Assembly (NCBI GenBank): GCA_036567785.1
Contig: DATCTV010000060.1
Location: forward strand, 62,001-126,000
From: Desulfomonilia bacterium
GTDB lineage: Bacteria > Desulfobacterota > Desulfomonilia > UBA1062
Length of the DNA: 64,000 nt
Direction: 5' to 3'
Numbering within the stretch: the stretch's first letter is position 1; each line of letters begins with the position of its first letter. The notes under the pieces were generated by a model. The model saw only the letters and a list, made by a program, of their open reading frames with translations, did not search any database and had not been told where the DNA came from. Shown here piece by piece: positions 55,675 to 64,000 of the stretch. Both the position numbers and the translations under genes were made by a program.

Positions 55675-56490
55675 ATGAAAGACGGTTTTGACAAGAATGT
55701 TGCAGAAAAAATGCCGAAAATTCAGAAAGTCCGCCCCAACAGACCATGGAATATCAATCCTGTCCAACTGCCGGCCCGAACTGAAGAGATTGAGACTGCA
55801 ACAGAGAAAGAACCGTTTTTCGAACAGCATGAAACAACTGTCACTGCAACACGTGAAGAGCCCCTGGAGATGAAAATTGAAACACCCCTCACGCCCGCTT
55901 TCCAGACAAACACAGCTGAAATAAAACAGGCCGAAAAAACAATAAAAGAAATCGATTCCCAGTTTACCAGCATGATGATTGAGAAGAAGGAGGCAGAGCG
56001 CCTGCTAGGAGTAAAAGAAAATGCGCTTGAAGATGCATTGAAGGAAAATATCGAACTGAAGCAGCAGCTGTCATCACTTCAGAACACAGCCGAATCTTCC
56101 GTTCACCTGAACAGGGAGATCGATTTTCTAAGCGAGCAGATACAGGACGCCAATCTTTATATCCAGGGACTGCTCACCGTCATAAGCGAAAAAGATGCGG
56201 CCTTGAGCGAACAGATTGCCCTCAAACAGGATCTGGAGGAAAGGTTCACCAGAATCGGGAATGAGGTGAAAGAAAAGGCGCTTCTCGACGTCAAGGCCGC
56301 CATTCTCGAAAGAGACCTTGATGCCGCACATAAAAGAATAAAAGACCTTGAGTCCATTCTCGAATCGGAGACCAGAAAGCGCAAGCCGCTAGAAGAAGAG
56401 ATCGTCGAACTGAAATCTACGCTGGAACAGGTGCATGCGTCGCTTGCACAGATAAGGCTCAAGGCGAAGCGGGAGGCATATGGACTCTAA
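55675..56490 (+). CDS. Long coiled-coil protein with basic N-terminus
   Basis: 271 residues. The N-terminus has clustered basic residues (K15, K18, R20, R23 in PKIQKVRPNRPW), followed by a Thr/Glu-rich disordered stretch to about 80 and a near-continuous coiled coil from about 80 to the end. Basic N-terminal peptides are what stimulate ParA-type ATPases in ParB and PomX. Good AGGGAG ribosome site; 73 bases after parA. Overlaps the next gene by 11 bases. Confidence 0.78.
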   Translation: MKDGFDKNVAEKMPKIQKVRPNRPWNINPVQLPARTEEIETATEKEPFFEQHETTVTATREEPLEMKIETPLTPAFQTNTAEIKQAEKTIKEIDSQFTSMMIEKKEAERLLGVKENALEDALKENIELKQQLSSLQNTAESSVHLNREIDFLSEQIQDANLYIQGLLTVISEKDAALSEQIALKQDLEERFTRIGNEVKEKALLDVKAAILERDLDAAHKRIKDLESILESETRKRKPLEEEIVELKSTLEQVHASLAQIRLKAKREAYGL

Positions 56491-56722
56491 GACAAAGCAG
56501 AAGGTAAATGACCTCTTCTCTCTTGTCGATGACATATCAGGCGATGTCGTCCTGAACGGTGAAGTCAAGAAACTGCACGATGAACTGGCATCGCTGAAAC
56601 AGGAACTGGCAAACCTCACAAAAAGACACAATGAACTCGAAAAGGCCTTCCTCCAGAAAAAGGAAGATGCGAAACAGATTAAAAAAGGATTGAAGGAAAT
56701 CCTTAAAGAGATAGAAGCCTGA
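56480..56722 (+). CDS. Short coiled-coil protein
   Basis: 80 residues, a single coiled coil (KLHDELASLKQELANLTKR) with a Lys-rich end. The ATG lies inside the end of the long coiled-coil gene, so the two are coupled and may form a complex. No family recognised. Confidence 0.7.
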   Translation: MDSKTKQKVNDLFSLVDDISGDVVLNGEVKKLHDELASLKQELANLTKRHNELEKAFLQKKEDAKQIKKGLKEILKEIEA

Positions 56723-56730
56723 GTCTCAGC

Positions 56731-59247
56731 TTACAATGGTCTGCCGATCTGCAGCAGAATAACATAATCCGCGCTGTTTATATAATCAGGCCTTACAACC
56801 GGTACCGCCGCCCCGAACCTGAATTCCGACATAACGCCCCATGCGATCTCCATGGAGGTAACCAGTTCAATGCCTGCCCCCAGTGCGATATCATCTGTTG
56901 ATACCGTATCGGAACATATCCCGCTGTCCACGAAAGTGCCCAGCTTGAGCCTGTGCAGGAACAGAGGTATCGTCTTATATCCTTTCTGCAGGTTGGCAAG
57001 AGGCCAGTAGACTTCGGCTCCTGCCGTGTACGCCTGACCGGCCTCGAACGTATTGGAAGGAAATCCCCTTAAGGGATAGAGTCTTGAGGGCCTTCTGGTG
57101 AAGTAACCTTCTCCGACATCCCCTCCCATCCTGAAGGAACCGTGTCCGGGTTCATAACCGCCCCAGGTCTTTGCCGCACTCAGACTGAATACGCTGAATA
57201 TCTCCTTCCCGGTTCTCAGCCTGAGACTCGCGTAGGCAGAGCTCATTCCTCCTGAATAGTATTCATAGTTAAGGGACGTTCCAAGGCTTCCGAAGATTTT
57301 ATTGATGCTTACCGCACCCCAGATATCCTCACCGTTATCATCGGGACTTTCGCGGGTGTCCCATCCGAGCCAGTTGCATGAAACGGTAAACCAGTCGTGT
57401 TCAACAGGTCTGAAAAAGATTTTTCCTTCAAGCCTCGACTCATCGACACTTGCAATATCCGACGAATAGTCGAGCGGATACCTTGACAGGTTCACACCCA
57501 GACCTTTTGCGCTGGCCCCGAGGTTAAAGATGAAATATTCTTCGTAGAAAGAATACCTGAATCCGCCGTTTATTGTATAGTCTGTCGATACATCCCTTCC
57601 AAATGTGAGAAGGCCGATCTGAATATCGGACGTGTCGGCATACATATCCGGTATCATCCAGTTGGGGAAAAGGCTGTTGAGCGGATTATACCCTTTTCCC
57701 CCGGTTTCATTATAGGAAGAAGACTCATTGCCGGATGTATCATAAGATGGCAAATCATACTTTATCCGTGCTGTGAGTTTGTACTCATCCACCTTCCACC
57801 CGTTGTGCACCAGATTAAGGTATTTGCCGCCTCTTGGCATGACTGCCCCGTTCCGGACATCCGTAAGCTGAACCATACCCTGAGCATATATCTGGAATTT
57901 GCCTGATATGTCGGATGAATAAACAAGGGTATCACCGTCCCACCACGGGTCCATTTCGGTTGATGGCGCATCGGTGATACGTTCCCAGGACTTGTCATAG
58001 ACCCATATATCCCAGTTTCCTTTAACATTGGCAGATACGGCGATCCTTCCACCCTCGCTCCTGACAGGACCCGACATCTGAATAGCCCCTTCGGGCCCTG
58101 CAATTAACATATCGCTCTTTCTGAGCGTCTCTATGCCCAGTATTTTCCTGAACCTGAAATCGATGAGATAAGGTATATGACCCTTTCGGGTGACGGCTAT
58201 ATCACCCTGACCCGGGTCCCAGACATGCTCCACTTCCGTAATTCTTGATAACCCGTCCATATATGAGACTATGCGGGATTTGCCTTCCCAGTCATATTCC
58301 TGAAGCCACAGTGTGCCTCCCTTATCCCTGTATCCGTATCTACTGCATATCGAATTTCTTTCCACGCCCGGATAGACTCCAGAGTTGTTCCAGTAGATGA
58401 AGGGTTCCGGCCAGTATCCCTGTATGAACATGCCGGATGCATCTCCATTTTTTACGGCCGCATCTTTCATGAAATCATCCCACATACCGTGCCAGGATTC
58501 CCCGAATACCTCCCTGGCCTTGATGTCGATCTCAAGCGGGATGAAACCCCTGCCGTGAACCCTTACGAAATCCATAAGCTTGTCCATCCCGTACTTTTCA
58601 CAAATCCATTCGATGAACGGTCTGCCGAAAATCCTGTATGAATAATGGCCAGGCCATATTCCGGGATGGTTGCTCAATTTGGCGATATCCGGAGGAAGCG
58701 ACTCATCGAATATGGCCCTGTCATAAGAATCAATCACTGTCTTTCCGCAATACCGCTTGTACATGAGGCTCGAAAACCCGTCATCGAACCATGGAGCCAT
58801 AATGGCGTTCGGAGACATCACGACGCCGAATGCATAATACAGGGCTCCCGGCAGGCCCGACCTGACCGCATAGACCGCCTCGAGACACATGCCCTTGAAT
58901 AGAAAGTATCCCCAGGGGTCTTCTTCCATATAACCGTCATCGAGCACGCCCGGGGCCTTTATGGGTATCCTTATCTCGTAGTGGGGAATCACGTGGACAA
59001 TGAGATCAGGGGAATCCTTCTTTCCGTCGACAATAACATGCAAGGGCTTTGGAACAATGAGGCCATATGATTTCAAAAAACTTTTGATCGGATCGATTTT
59101 TTCAACAAGAGAGTTTGCGATCTTTTCCTCACCTTCGGGATAGTAGACGTAGATTCCGTCTTTTTCGATCGACTGCAAGGCAAATGTATTGCCGCACAGG
59201 ATAAAGAAAAAAATACATACCAGAAGGATTCTATTCATTCGGGACAT
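56731..59247 (-). CDS. Outer-membrane protein: degenerate gluzincin, beta-propeller, beta-barrel
   Basis: About 838 residues with a signal peptide (MNRILLVCIFFFIL, ending GNTFA; ATG at 59247 or 59238). Residues about 25-280 resemble gluzincin peptidases: APWFDDGFSSLMYKR matches the glutamate-bearing PxWFxEG region, but HExxH is replaced by LEAVY. TolB/WD40-like strands follow (about 320-520: KGNWDIWVYDK, GDTLVYSSDISGKFQIYA). The last 290 residues alternate as barrel strands, with the RLYPLRGFP segment as in Omp85/BamA-like barrels. The open frame further upstream overlaps the MOSC gene and is not used. Confidence 0.75.
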   Translation of the reverse strand: MSRMNRILLVCIFFFILCGNTFALQSIEKDGIYVYYPEGEEKIANSLVEKIDPIKSFLKSYGLIVPKPLHVIVDGKKDSPDLIVHVIPHYEIRIPIKAPGVLDDGYMEEDPWGYFLFKGMCLEAVYAVRSGLPGALYYAFGVVMSPNAIMAPWFDDGFSSLMYKRYCGKTVIDSYDRAIFDESLPPDIAKLSNHPGIWPGHYSYRIFGRPFIEWICEKYGMDKLMDFVRVHGRGFIPLEIDIKAREVFGESWHGMWDDFMKDAAVKNGDASGMFIQGYWPEPFIYWNNSGVYPGVERNSICSRYGYRDKGGTLWLQEYDWEGKSRIVSYMDGLSRITEVEHVWDPGQGDIAVTRKGHIPYLIDFRFRKILGIETLRKSDMLIAGPEGAIQMSGPVRSEGGRIAVSANVKGNWDIWVYDKSWERITDAPSTEMDPWWDGDTLVYSSDISGKFQIYAQGMVQLTDVRNGAVMPRGGKYLNLVHNGWKVDEYKLTARIKYDLPSYDTSGNESSSYNETGGKGYNPLNSLFPNWMIPDMYADTSDIQIGLLTFGRDVSTDYTINGGFRYSFYEEYFIFNLGASAKGLGVNLSRYPLDYSSDIASVDESRLEGKIFFRPVEHDWFTVSCNWLGWDTRESPDDNGEDIWGAVSINKIFGSLGTSLNYEYYSGGMSSAYASLRLRTGKEIFSVFSLSAAKTWGGYEPGHGSFRMGGDVGEGYFTRRPSRLYPLRGFPSNTFEAGQAYTAGAEVYWPLANLQKGYKTIPLFLHRLKLGTFVDSGICSDTVSTDDIALGAGIELVTSMEIAWGVMSEFRFGAAVPVVRPDYINSADYVILLQIGRPL

Positions 59248-59270
59248 TAGGTCAGAATGTCTATATAAAC

Positions 59271-59750
59271 TCAAGCGGAAACAGACCCGGTCATTGAATC
59301 GGCAAGCACTACAGTGTCGCCGGGTCTGATGATGCCCCCGCATACCACCTCGGCAAAAACCCCCTCTCTCGGCATTACGCAGTCGCCCACCTGATAGTAG
59401 ATTTTGCATCTGTCATGACATATCTTGCCTATCCTTGTTATTCTCAGAATCACTCCACCGCCCACCTTAAGCACATCCCCCGGCTTGAGTTCCCAGAGAA
59501 TTATGCCTTTGATCGTAAGGTTCTCGGCAAAGTCACCGTTTCTGGCATCATAGCCTTTCTCCCTCATCTTCTCGATGCTTTCCCATGCAAGAAGGCTTAT
59601 CTGCCGCTCGCCGGGGCCTGCATGCGCGTCACCCTTGATACCATGGCAGTTTACTATCTCCGCCTTTTCTACCGGGGATTTTTTTTCGCCTTTGAAAAGG
59701 CTCGTGTTTACGGATATGACAATGCCCTTTACGCTATTTTCCACTATCAT
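59271..59750 (-). CDS. MOSC-domain protein
   Basis: 159 residues. MOSC domains carry sulfur or molybdenum-cofactor-linked groups on a conserved Cys; here GKICHDRC and GDCVMPREGVFAEV form that region, and GIKGDAHAG, NLTIKGI are family marks. It starts at the base before the lipoamide dehydrogenase stop, on the same strand, so probably co-transcribed. Substrate unknown. Confidence 0.88.
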   Translation of the reverse strand: MIVENSVKGIVISVNTSLFKGEKKSPVEKAEIVNCHGIKGDAHAGPGERQISLLAWESIEKMREKGYDARNGDFAENLTIKGIILWELKPGDVLKVGGGVILRITRIGKICHDRCKIYYQVGDCVMPREGVFAEVVCGGIIRPGDTVVLADSMTGSVSA

Positions 59751-61100
59751 CTATCCTTTGTGAACGCTCAGTCCCAGACAGTCTTCAGCCGCTTCCTTCA
59801 CGATCTCCGAGAATGTCGGGTGCGTATATACCGGATCCAGAAAATCGCTTACGGTCATGCCCTTTTTTACGGCGAGAGCCGCCCATGCAATGAGGTCAGT
59901 CGCATGCGGTGCCGCTATTGTAACTCTGACCAGCCTGCCTTCACTGTCGGTATAGACATTTGCAAATCCGTCATTGGCCTCGGCGGTTCTGGCCCTGCCA
60001 AGCGCCGCTACCGGGAAAGTCCCTTTTTTAAGCCCAGGGGCATCATGTGGCACGGCGCCTACAGATGCTATTTCAGGACTTGTAAATATTATGGAAGGCA
60101 CGCAGGAATAATCCATCAGGGCATTTCCTCCGGTAATGTTTTCAACCGCGATTTCCGCTTCCCTTGATGCAATGTAGGCAAGCATCCATTCGCCTGTGGC
60201 GTCTCCTGCCACGTATACGCCCGGAACGGATGTCCTCATGCCCTTATCAACCTTTATGCCGCCTGAGGCATGCATATCAATCCCGAGCTTTTCCAGGCCT
60301 GCAGGCACGACCGGAGACCTTCCCGTGCACCACAGGATTTTTTCGGTTTCTATCACCTCTGTTTTTTCACCCGATTCGACAGTGGTGTTGAACAACTCTC
60401 TTTTTTCGATACCTTTAACCAGTGCTGAAGTCAGAAAGCGGACACTTCTCATCGTTTTGAGAAGAAGCCGGGACACATCCGGTTCTTCTCCGGGCAGAAT
60501 CCTGTCGAGCGCTTCGACGACAGTTACCTGAACACCAAGGGCAGAGAATATCCCTGCCATCTCCATGCCGATGACACCACCTCCCACTATCAGCAATGTC
60601 CGGGGAATCTCTTTCACCGAAAGAGCCTCGTTGCTGGTCCATATACCGGGCACGTCAAACGGACACGGCTTGGGTTTCGAGCCTGTGCATATCATCAGGT
60701 TGTCGAATTTATAGATATCATCGCCGATCATTACTTCGTCGCTTCCGGCAATGGCTGCCTCGCCTTTAATAAGCTCAACGCCGTTCGTCTTCAGAAGCAG
60801 TTCGATGCCTTTGGAAAGTCTTGAGATGATCCTTTCCTTTCTGCTTAATAAATTTTCAAGGTCGAGCGGTCTTACTTCCGCTTCTATCCCGAACCTCGAC
60901 GCATTTTTCATTCCTGAAAATAGCTTTACACTCTCGCAATAGGTCTTTGTCGGAATGCACCCCAGGTTCGTGCAGGTCCCGCCAGGTTTACCCGCCTCGG
61001 CAAGACCCACTTTAAGCCCTTTTTTCGAAGCCAGTATCGCAGCGGTATATCCGCCGGGCCCGGCGCCTAATACAAACAAATCATACTTGCCTTTTTGCAT
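59751..61100 (-). CDS. lpdA: Dihydrolipoamide dehydrogenase
   Basis: A flavin disulfide reductase that reoxidises lipoamide in 2-oxoacid dehydrogenase or glycine cleavage complexes. 449 residues. FAD motif LGAGPGGYTAA, redox pair in GGTCTNLGCIPTK, NAD motif VGGGVIGMEMAG, VYVAGDATG, and the His-Glu base in HPTFSE. No partner complex genes are near, so which complex it serves is open. Confidence 0.93.
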   Translation of the reverse strand: MQKGKYDLFVLGAGPGGYTAAILASKKGLKVGLAEAGKPGGTCTNLGCIPTKTYCESVKLFSGMKNASRFGIEAEVRPLDLENLLSRKERIISRLSKGIELLLKTNGVELIKGEAAIAGSDEVMIGDDIYKFDNLMICTGSKPKPCPFDVPGIWTSNEALSVKEIPRTLLIVGGGVIGMEMAGIFSALGVQVTVVEALDRILPGEEPDVSRLLLKTMRSVRFLTSALVKGIEKRELFNTTVESGEKTEVIETEKILWCTGRSPVVPAGLEKLGIDMHASGGIKVDKGMRTSVPGVYVAGDATGEWMLAYIASREAEIAVENITGGNALMDYSCVPSIIFTSPEIASVGAVPHDAPGLKKGTFPVAALGRARTAEANDGFANVYTDSEGRLVRVTIAAPHATDLIAWAALAVKKGMTVSDFLDPVYTHPTFSEIVKEAAEDCLGLSVHKG

Positions 61101-61217
61101 AAGGCGGCTATATCACATATACGCTTCTCATCAAAAGCGATTTGAAGCAAATTTTTTAAGACCAATGAATAAAGAAAAGCCATTATAAAACCGATAATAG
61201 GATTGCATGGAGGGAAT

Positions 61218-62546
61218 ATGGGTTCGGAAAATTCATTCGAATATATGGAAGGTGATATAGATACCAATATCGTTTCCCTTGGAAACGCCAGAATAGATTC
61301 GCCGGTAAAAGGCACCATGTTCATTGAAGACGGCGAACGCACGCTGATCGACACATCTCTCGCATTTCTTGAAAAGTGCAGGCTTCAAGGCCGCTATCCT
61401 TCGACGTTCGAAATAGCGGGCCCGAGGAAAAAGATATTCTTCGACCCGTCAAAGACAAAAGCGGGCATTGTTACATGCGGCGGGCTCTGCCCGGGCATAA
61501 ACAACGTCATAAGAAGCATAGTCATGGAATTCTACTATATGTACGGTGTTCATAACATATGCGGGATACCGTTCGGACTTCAGGGTTTTATACCCAAATA
61601 CGCACATCCCATAATCGATCTGACACCGCAATCGGTAGAGCACATACAGGAGAGGGGGGGAACAGTCCTCGGCTCATCTCGCGGGGGACAGGACATATCT
61701 GAAATCGTAGATGCAATCGAAAGGCTTAATTTGAATATCCTCTTTTTCATAGGAGGCGACGGAACGCTCAAGGCCGCTTCAGCCGTTGCAAAGGAAGTGC
61801 TTGCCAGAAACTACAAGTGTTCGGTCATAGGCATCCCCAAGACAATCGATAATGACATCAGTTTCGTAAGCAAGACCTTCGGTTTCGACACCGCCGTAAA
61901 AGAAGCCAAGAAAGCCATCATGTGTGCCCATGCCGAAGCCAAAGGCGCACCAAACGGCATAGGCCTCGTAAAGTTCATGGGCCGGGATTCCGGATTTATA
62001 ACCGCCTATGCAGCGCTGGCACAGGGCGATGCAAATTTTGTCCTTGTACCTGAAATGGATTTTGACCTTGATGGGGAAAACGGATTTCTATCGTGTCTTG
62101 AAAAAAGGATTAAAAATCGCGGCCATGCGGTCATCGTCGTCGCAGAAGGCGCGGGCCTTAAATTCTTCGATAGCGCCAATGCGAAAAAGGACGCCTCTGG
62201 AAATATAAAGATGGGTGATATCGGCATCTTCCTGAAAGACGCAATCCAGAATTTCTTCGCAAGGATAGATATGCCGATCAACCTTAAATACATCGATCCC
62301 AGCTACATGATAAGGAGCGTCGAGGCCGACGCCACCGACTCCATATTCTGCGGGCTCCTTGCCCAGATGGCGGTACATGCTGGTATGTCGGGCAAGACCG
62401 ATATGCTCATAGGCAACTGGGGAAACAATTATGTCCATATACCCATCGCTTTAAGCGTAAGAGAAAGAAAAAAGATTGATGTTAAGGGACCGCTCTGGAT
62501 GAGCGTCATGGAATCCACCGGCCAGCCGGTAATGAAAAACTCATGA
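61218..62546 (+). CDS. 6-phosphofructokinase, group II-like, predicted ATP-dependent
   Basis: Phosphorylates fructose-6-P in glycolysis. About 442 residues, longer than E. coli PfkA and closer to the plant/trypanosome/PPi-related clade. GGLCPGINNVIRS, GGDGTLKAA (Gly, not Asp, at the phosphoryl-donor position), PKTIDND with Lys, and KFMGRDSGFI. The Gly/Lys combination is that of ATP-using members of the PPi-like clade. The ATG at 61218 has GGAGGG just upstream; the TTG at 61203 is less likely. Confidence 0.9.
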   Translation: MGSENSFEYMEGDIDTNIVSLGNARIDSPVKGTMFIEDGERTLIDTSLAFLEKCRLQGRYPSTFEIAGPRKKIFFDPSKTKAGIVTCGGLCPGINNVIRSIVMEFYYMYGVHNICGIPFGLQGFIPKYAHPIIDLTPQSVEHIQERGGTVLGSSRGGQDISEIVDAIERLNLNILFFIGGDGTLKAASAVAKEVLARNYKCSVIGIPKTIDNDISFVSKTFGFDTAVKEAKKAIMCAHAEAKGAPNGIGLVKFMGRDSGFITAYAALAQGDANFVLVPEMDFDLDGENGFLSCLEKRIKNRGHAVIVVAEGAGLKFFDSANAKKDASGNIKMGDIGIFLKDAIQNFFARIDMPINLKYIDPSYMIRSVEADATDSIFCGLLAQMAVHAGMSGKTDMLIGNWGNNYVHIPIALSVRERKKIDVKGPLWMSVMESTGQPVMKNS

Positions 62547-62565
62547 AAAAATAAAGGAGATCATC

Positions 62566-63171
62566 ATGTCAAGCGACAATGACGACCTTATTATTGACCT
62601 TACCGAATTGATGGATGAAGAAGACTCAGCCAAAAAAGAGGTGCCCGTTGACCCGGCCCCTGAAGTAAAAACTCACAGACCCGAAACGGCAACCTTTGAC
62701 CTGGGCAGAGAGCTTTCAAAGGACGACAAACCCTCGGAAAACTCGAAGGAAGATTTCGACTTTGACAGGATATTCAGGGAATCGCTTGAAAGCATAGCCA
62801 CGCCTAAAAAGTCCGAACCTGTTCAGCCTGAGAAAAAAGAAGAACCGGAATTTCCTTTTGAAGAAAAGCCTGTTGAGGCCCCCGCTGAAGATATATTCAA
62901 TCAGCAGGCAGAAGAAACTTTTGAGCAGAAAGCGGAAGAGACTTTTAAAATCAATACCGGAGAATATTCAAAATCTGCAGATAAAGAGGCCGTGATCGAA
63001 GCGGCCAGAGAATCTCTGACGAAAGACATCCCTGAAATGGTCGAATCCATAGCAAGGCCTGTAATAACGGACCTCATAAATGAAATTGTCGCGTCTGTTA
63101 AAAAGGACCTGCCCGGCATAATCGAAAAAGTCATCCGCGAGGAGATCGAAAAGCTCAAGAAAATAGACTGA
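62566..63171 (+). CDS. Acidic disordered protein with PopZ-like C-terminal helices
   Basis: 201 residues. N-terminal short motif LIIDLTELMDEED, a Glu/Pro-rich low-complexity middle with a small repeat (AEETF twice), and C-terminal helices (residues about 140-201) with IARPVITDLINEIV and LPGIIEKVIREEIEKL. That tail recalls the oligomerisation end of PopZ/DUF2497 proteins, where RPML, LP and REEIER are conserved. GGAG precedes the ATG; 20 bases after the phosphofructokinase gene. Confidence 0.7.
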   Translation: MSSDNDDLIIDLTELMDEEDSAKKEVPVDPAPEVKTHRPETATFDLGRELSKDDKPSENSKEDFDFDRIFRESLESIATPKKSEPVQPEKKEEPEFPFEEKPVEAPAEDIFNQQAEETFEQKAEETFKINTGEYSKSADKEAVIEAARESLTKDIPEMVESIARPVITDLINEIVASVKKDLPGIIEKVIREEIEKLKKID

Positions 63172-63266
63172 CGGCTTGCTGGATTTATACTCGCTTTTTA
63201 ATTATGCGCCAATCAATGTCTATTTTTGTTTCTTATGCATACACCTGAGGAAAATCTGAAAAAGAA

Positions 63267-63294
63267 TTGACTAAAACCGGTTAATAAATGATAT
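63267..63294 (+). promoter_or_regulatory. Possible valS promoter
   Basis: TTGACT, 16-base spacer, TGATAT, about 35 bases before the valS ATG. The leader is too short for a T-box. Confidence 0.35.
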
Positions 63295-63329
63295 GTGGAT
63301 GGCTTAAGATCATATCCAGGAGATAATAT

Positions 63330-64000
63330 ATGCTTGATCAGGATTACAATCCAGGTGAAATCGAACAGAAATGGTATGAATTCTGGCTTGAAAAAAAATA
63401 TTTTCATGCATCCACGGAAAACAATAAGCAGGCCTTCTGCATAGTCATTCCGCCTCCCAATATAACCGGCGTCCTCCACATGGGGCATGCTCTCAACAAC
63501 ACGCTTCAGGACATTCTCTGCCGCTACAAACGCATGGACGGCTACAACACGCTCTGGATGCCGGGGACCGACCACGCAGGCATTGCAACACAGACTGTTG
63601 TCGAAAGGCACCTCGCAGAAAACGGAACTTCCCGACATGAACTCGGAAGGGACGCATTCATCGCCGAGATCTGGAAATGGAGGGAAAAGCACGGCAGCCT
63701 CATAATAAACCAGCTCAAACGTCTGGGTGCATCATGCGACTGGGACAGGATAAGGTTCACCATGGACGAGGGCCTTTCAAAAGCGGTTCGCAAGGTGTTC
63801 GTAACACTTTATAACGAAGGGCTCATCTACAGGAGCGATTACATCGTGAACTGGTGCCCGAGATGCCACAGCGCAATATCAGACCTTGAAGTCGACCACG
63901 AGGAAGAGGACAGTTTCCTATGGCACATCCGCTATCCCATGGAGGGAGGCGGTGAGGTTGTGGTGGCCACCACGAGGCCCGAGACCATGCTGGGCGACAC
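63330..64000 (+). CDS. valS: Valyl-tRNA synthetase, 3'-truncated by window edge
   Basis: Charges tRNA-Val. The ATG at 63330 follows AGGAG; the frame stays open to the window end (about 223 residues). Class I HIGH motif as HMGH in [14 protein letters not shown], then [13 protein letters not shown], and the start of the editing domain [13 protein letters not shown]. ValS-type because of the AGIATQ run and [16 protein letters not shown]. Confidence 0.95.
   Translation, partial: MLDQDYNPGEIEQKWYEFWLEKKYFHASTENNKQAFCIVIPPPNITGVLHMGHALNNTLQDILCRYKRMDGYNTLWMPGTDHAGIATQTVVERHLAENGTSRHELGRDAFIAEIWKWREKHGSLIINQLKRLGASCDWDRIRFTMDEGLSKAVRKVFVTLYNEGLIYRSDYIVNWCPRCHSAISDLEVDHEEEDSFLWHIRYPMEGGGEVVVATTRPETMLGD

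Noticed and set aside
1-64000. CRISPR arrays, tRNA/rRNA genes, insertion sequences, phage or integrative elements
   Set aside because: No regular direct repeats, cloverleaf sequences, transposase or integrase frames were seen; intergenic gaps are all under 300 bases.

Overview
The window reads as a densely packed Gram-negative chromosome segment of moderate GC content. The gene set points to an anaerobic Desulfobacterota (former Deltaproteobacteria) of the syntroph or sulfate-reducer type; this is inferred from gene content only. The pointers are an electron-transfer-flavoprotein pair with a membrane Fe-S/cytochrome b oxidoreductase, a 3-hydroxyacyl-CoA dehydrogenase/enoyl-CoA hydratase fusion, acetyl-CoA synthetase, a CoA-transferase/acetyltransferase fusion, a probable exported selenoprotein, LPS-type glycosyltransferases and a sigma-54 response regulator. 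I saw no CRISPR array, insertion sequence, phage gene, tRNA or rRNA, and no gene-free stretch longer than 300 bases.

Layout. 1-11.2 kb, plus strand: the 3' part of a divergent dnaA, then a block of a large GH13 glycosidase-like protein, a double-length GlmS-like amidotransferase, GlmM, a GlmU-like beta-helix protein and a CGGC-domain protein. 11.4-17 kb: an NlpC/P60 hydrolase, an alpha/beta hydrolase and TPR/HTH protein on the minus strand, a DUF1573 gene with an in-frame UGA, and MurJ. 17.3-23.3 kb: a GAF protein with degenerate GGDEF and HD-GYP parts facing an NtrC-type regulator, then an SCP2 / creatinase-like / UroD-like operon. 23.3-30.3 kb, minus strand: a seven-gene overlapping operon for LPS core or surface glycan assembly. 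30.4-40.1 kb: CoA-transferase-GNAT, CBS, carbohydrate-binding and cyclophilin genes, a DUF4388-DnaJ-TPR protein, and L-rhamnose catabolism (rhaM on plus; cupin, small protein, rhaD, rhaB, rhaA on minus).

40.2-49.1 kb, minus strand: a beta-oxidation and electron-transfer region (acs, tetR, fused dehydrogenase/hydratase, etfB, etfA, membrane oxidoreductase) punctuated by clear intrinsic terminators. Reducing equivalents from acyl-CoA oxidation would pass through EtfAB to the membrane Fe-S/heme protein and the quinone pool. 49.2-53.9 kb: a secreted protein, a four-cysteine miniprotein, an FAD oxidoreductase and PriA. 54-56.7 kb, plus strand: HEAT-repeat protein, HTH-ParA ATPase and two coiled-coil proteins, a set that resembles PomXYZ-type positioning systems. 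56.7-61.1 kb, minus strand: a large outer-membrane protein, MOSC protein and lipoamide dehydrogenase. 61.2-64 kb, plus strand: phosphofructokinase, an acidic protein with a PopZ-like tail, and the 5' part of valS.

The strongest candidates for new biology are the UGA-containing DUF1573 gene with a SECIS-like hairpin (14750-15448) and the HEAT/ParA/coiled-coil cassette (53992-56722). Next come the enlarged GlmS cassette (1126-10798) and the pseudo-protease/propeller/barrel surface protein (56731-59247).
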